NCBI GenBank assembly: GCA_002431305.1 | Contig: DJEG01000128.1 | Location: forward strand, 7,346 to 17,559 | From: Ruminococcaceae bacterium UBA5904 | GTDB taxonomy: Bacteria > Bacillota > Clostridia > Oscillospirales > Acutalibacteraceae | Direction: 5' to 3' | DNA length: 10,214 nt | In this document: piece by piece, positions 9,122-10,214 of the stretch | How the letters are laid out: each line of letters starts with the position of its first letter | Position numbering within the stretch: position 1 is the first letter of the stretch | Translations under genes and position numbers: made by a program | Notes under the pieces: model-generated | What the model saw: the letters and a program-made list of their open reading frames with translations, nothing else | The model's database searches: none | What the model was told of the DNA's origin: nothing

Positions 9122-10208
9122 TGTCTTTCGCCTCCTTCATATTGTTTACAAACTGACCGAACAGATACGCGCTGTCCTGCGGACCGGGCGCGCTTTCGGG
9201 GTGATACTGAACGGAGAATATTTTATCTTTTTCACATTTAAGTCCCTCAACCGTGTTGTCAAGAAGATTTATATGCGTAATTTCAAGTCCCGTTCCCTTT
9301 ACGCTGTCGGGGTCGACGGCGTAGCTGTGGTTCTGCGAGGTTATTTCGATTTTACCCGTATCTAAATTCATAACTGGGTGGTTTCCGCCTCTGTGTCCGA
9401 ATTTAAGCTTGTACGTTTTCGCACCGTACGCGAGTGAAATCATCTGATGTCCGAGACAGATTCCGAATATGGGGTACTTTCCTTTTAACTTTTTAACAGT
9501 CTCGATAACTGGCGTAACGTCCTCGGGGTCTCCGGGACCGTTCGAGAGGAACACGCCGTCGGGTTTCATAAATTCTATTTCCTCGGCAGTAGTTTCAAAC
9601 GGTACTATCGTTACGTTGCATCCGAATTTATTAAGACTCCTGACAATATTCAGCTTTATCCCGCAGTCAACCGCGACAACGTTGTATTTCGGATTGGAAG
9701 TACGCGAGTACCATCTCTTCTTACAGCTTACCCTGCTTACCGCGTCATGCGGAACAGGAGTTTCGGCGATTATTCTAAGACATTCCTCTTTCGGTCTGTC
9801 CGCGCTTGTGATAAACACTCTGCACGAGCCGTTGTCTCGTATACGTCTGGTTATCATTCTCGTATCTACACCGGAAATACCGGGAATACCGTTCTCCTCA
9901 AGAAGCTCCGAAAGAGTCTTCGTATATCTGAAGTTAGACGGCATATCATTGTAATCATGTACGATAAGCGCGCCGATACCGGGAGTCTTGCTCTCGAAAT
10001 CGTCATCCGTGATACCGTAGTTGCCGATAAGCGGATACGTCATAACAACGCTCTGATCCGTGTACGACAAGTCGGAAACGATCTCCTGATAACCGACCAT
10101 GGACGTATTAAAAACAATCTCGCACACCCTGTCGTTCACGCTTCCGAAGCTGAAACCGTAATACTCCTCGCCAAACTCGGTAACGATCTTACGATCTGCT
10201 TTTTTCAT
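9114..10208 (-). CDS. carA: Carbamoyl-phosphate synthase, small (glutaminase) subunit
   Basis: CarA hydrolyses glutamine and passes ammonia through a tunnel to CarB. The N-terminal half (about 1-150) is the CarA-specific domain, with [12 protein letters not shown] at 32-43 and TYPLIGNYG at 57-65. The second half (about 174-360) is a class I glutamine amidotransferase. Its catalytic Cys251 lies in GICLGHQ, and His336 and Glu338 in QYHPES; SNGPGDP (222-228) forms the oxyanion region. The length of 364 residues is typical. The start at 10206-10208 is preceded by only six bases of window, so no ribosome binding site can be checked. The N-terminus is a few residues longer than many relatives, so a slightly different start is possible. 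Its promoter and any pyrimidine-responsive leader lie outside the window. It is the upstream partner of carB. Confidence 0.97.
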   Translation of the reverse strand: MKKADRKIVTEFGEEYYGFSFGSVNDRVCEIVFNTSMVGYQEIVSDLSYTDQSVVMTYPLIGNYGITDDDFESKTPGIGALIVHDYNDMPSNFRYTKTLSELLEENGIPGISGVDTRMITRRIRDNGSCRVFITSADRPKEECLRIIAETPVPHDAVSRVSCKKRWYSRTSNPKYNVVAVDCGIKLNIVRSLNKFGCNVTIVPFETTAEEIEFMKPDGVFLSNGPGDPEDVTPVIETVKKLKGKYPIFGICLGHQMISLAYGAKTYKLKFGHRGGNHPVMNLDTGKIEITSQNHSYAVDPDSVKGTGLEITHINLLDNTVEGLKCEKDKIFSVQYHPESAPGPQDSAYLFGQFVNNMKEAKDNA

Positions 10209-10214
10209 AAAATT

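Overview
The window looks like ordinary chromosomal DNA from a low-to-mid-GC member of the Firmicutes, probably the class Clostridia. The grounds are strong GGAGG ribosome binding sites, AT-rich spacers with TTGACA/TATAAT-type promoters, NAD-dependent LigA, a short low-molecular-weight type I mannose-6-phosphate isomerase, and a small membrane protein resembling the sporulation protein BofA. I cannot place it to genus.

Layout. Bases 1-33 (minus) hold the first eleven codons of an ABC transporter ATPase that runs off the left edge. Its AT-rich upstream region carries candidate promoter and operator elements. Next comes a hairpin terminator for ligA, then ligA itself (316-2295, minus). A BofA-like small membrane protein (2362-2610, minus) lies upstream of ligA. 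Divergent from it is a 61-residue cysteine-rich protein (2746-2931, plus). A near-perfect promoter overlaps the stop codon of that gene and drives manA and an ABC-F ATPase (3004-5847, plus), which are only 3 bases apart. A strong hairpin at about 5859-5903 separates the ABC-F gene from the convergent carA-carB pair (10208-5930, minus), whose genes overlap by 8 bases.

How the genes relate. CarA and CarB are the two subunits of carbamoyl-phosphate synthase, which supplies pyrimidine and arginine synthesis. ManA links fructose-6-phosphate and mannose-6-phosphate. The ABC-F protein most likely acts on the ribosome. LigA seals nicks during replication and repair. These are separate housekeeping transcription units rather than one pathway.

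I found no mobile element, CRISPR array, RNA gene, defence system or evident new multi-gene system. The least described pieces are the small CxxCxxCxxC protein, the BofA-like protein beside ligA, the dyads upstream of the truncated ABC gene, and the apparent lack of a ribosome binding site at the manA/ABC-F junction.
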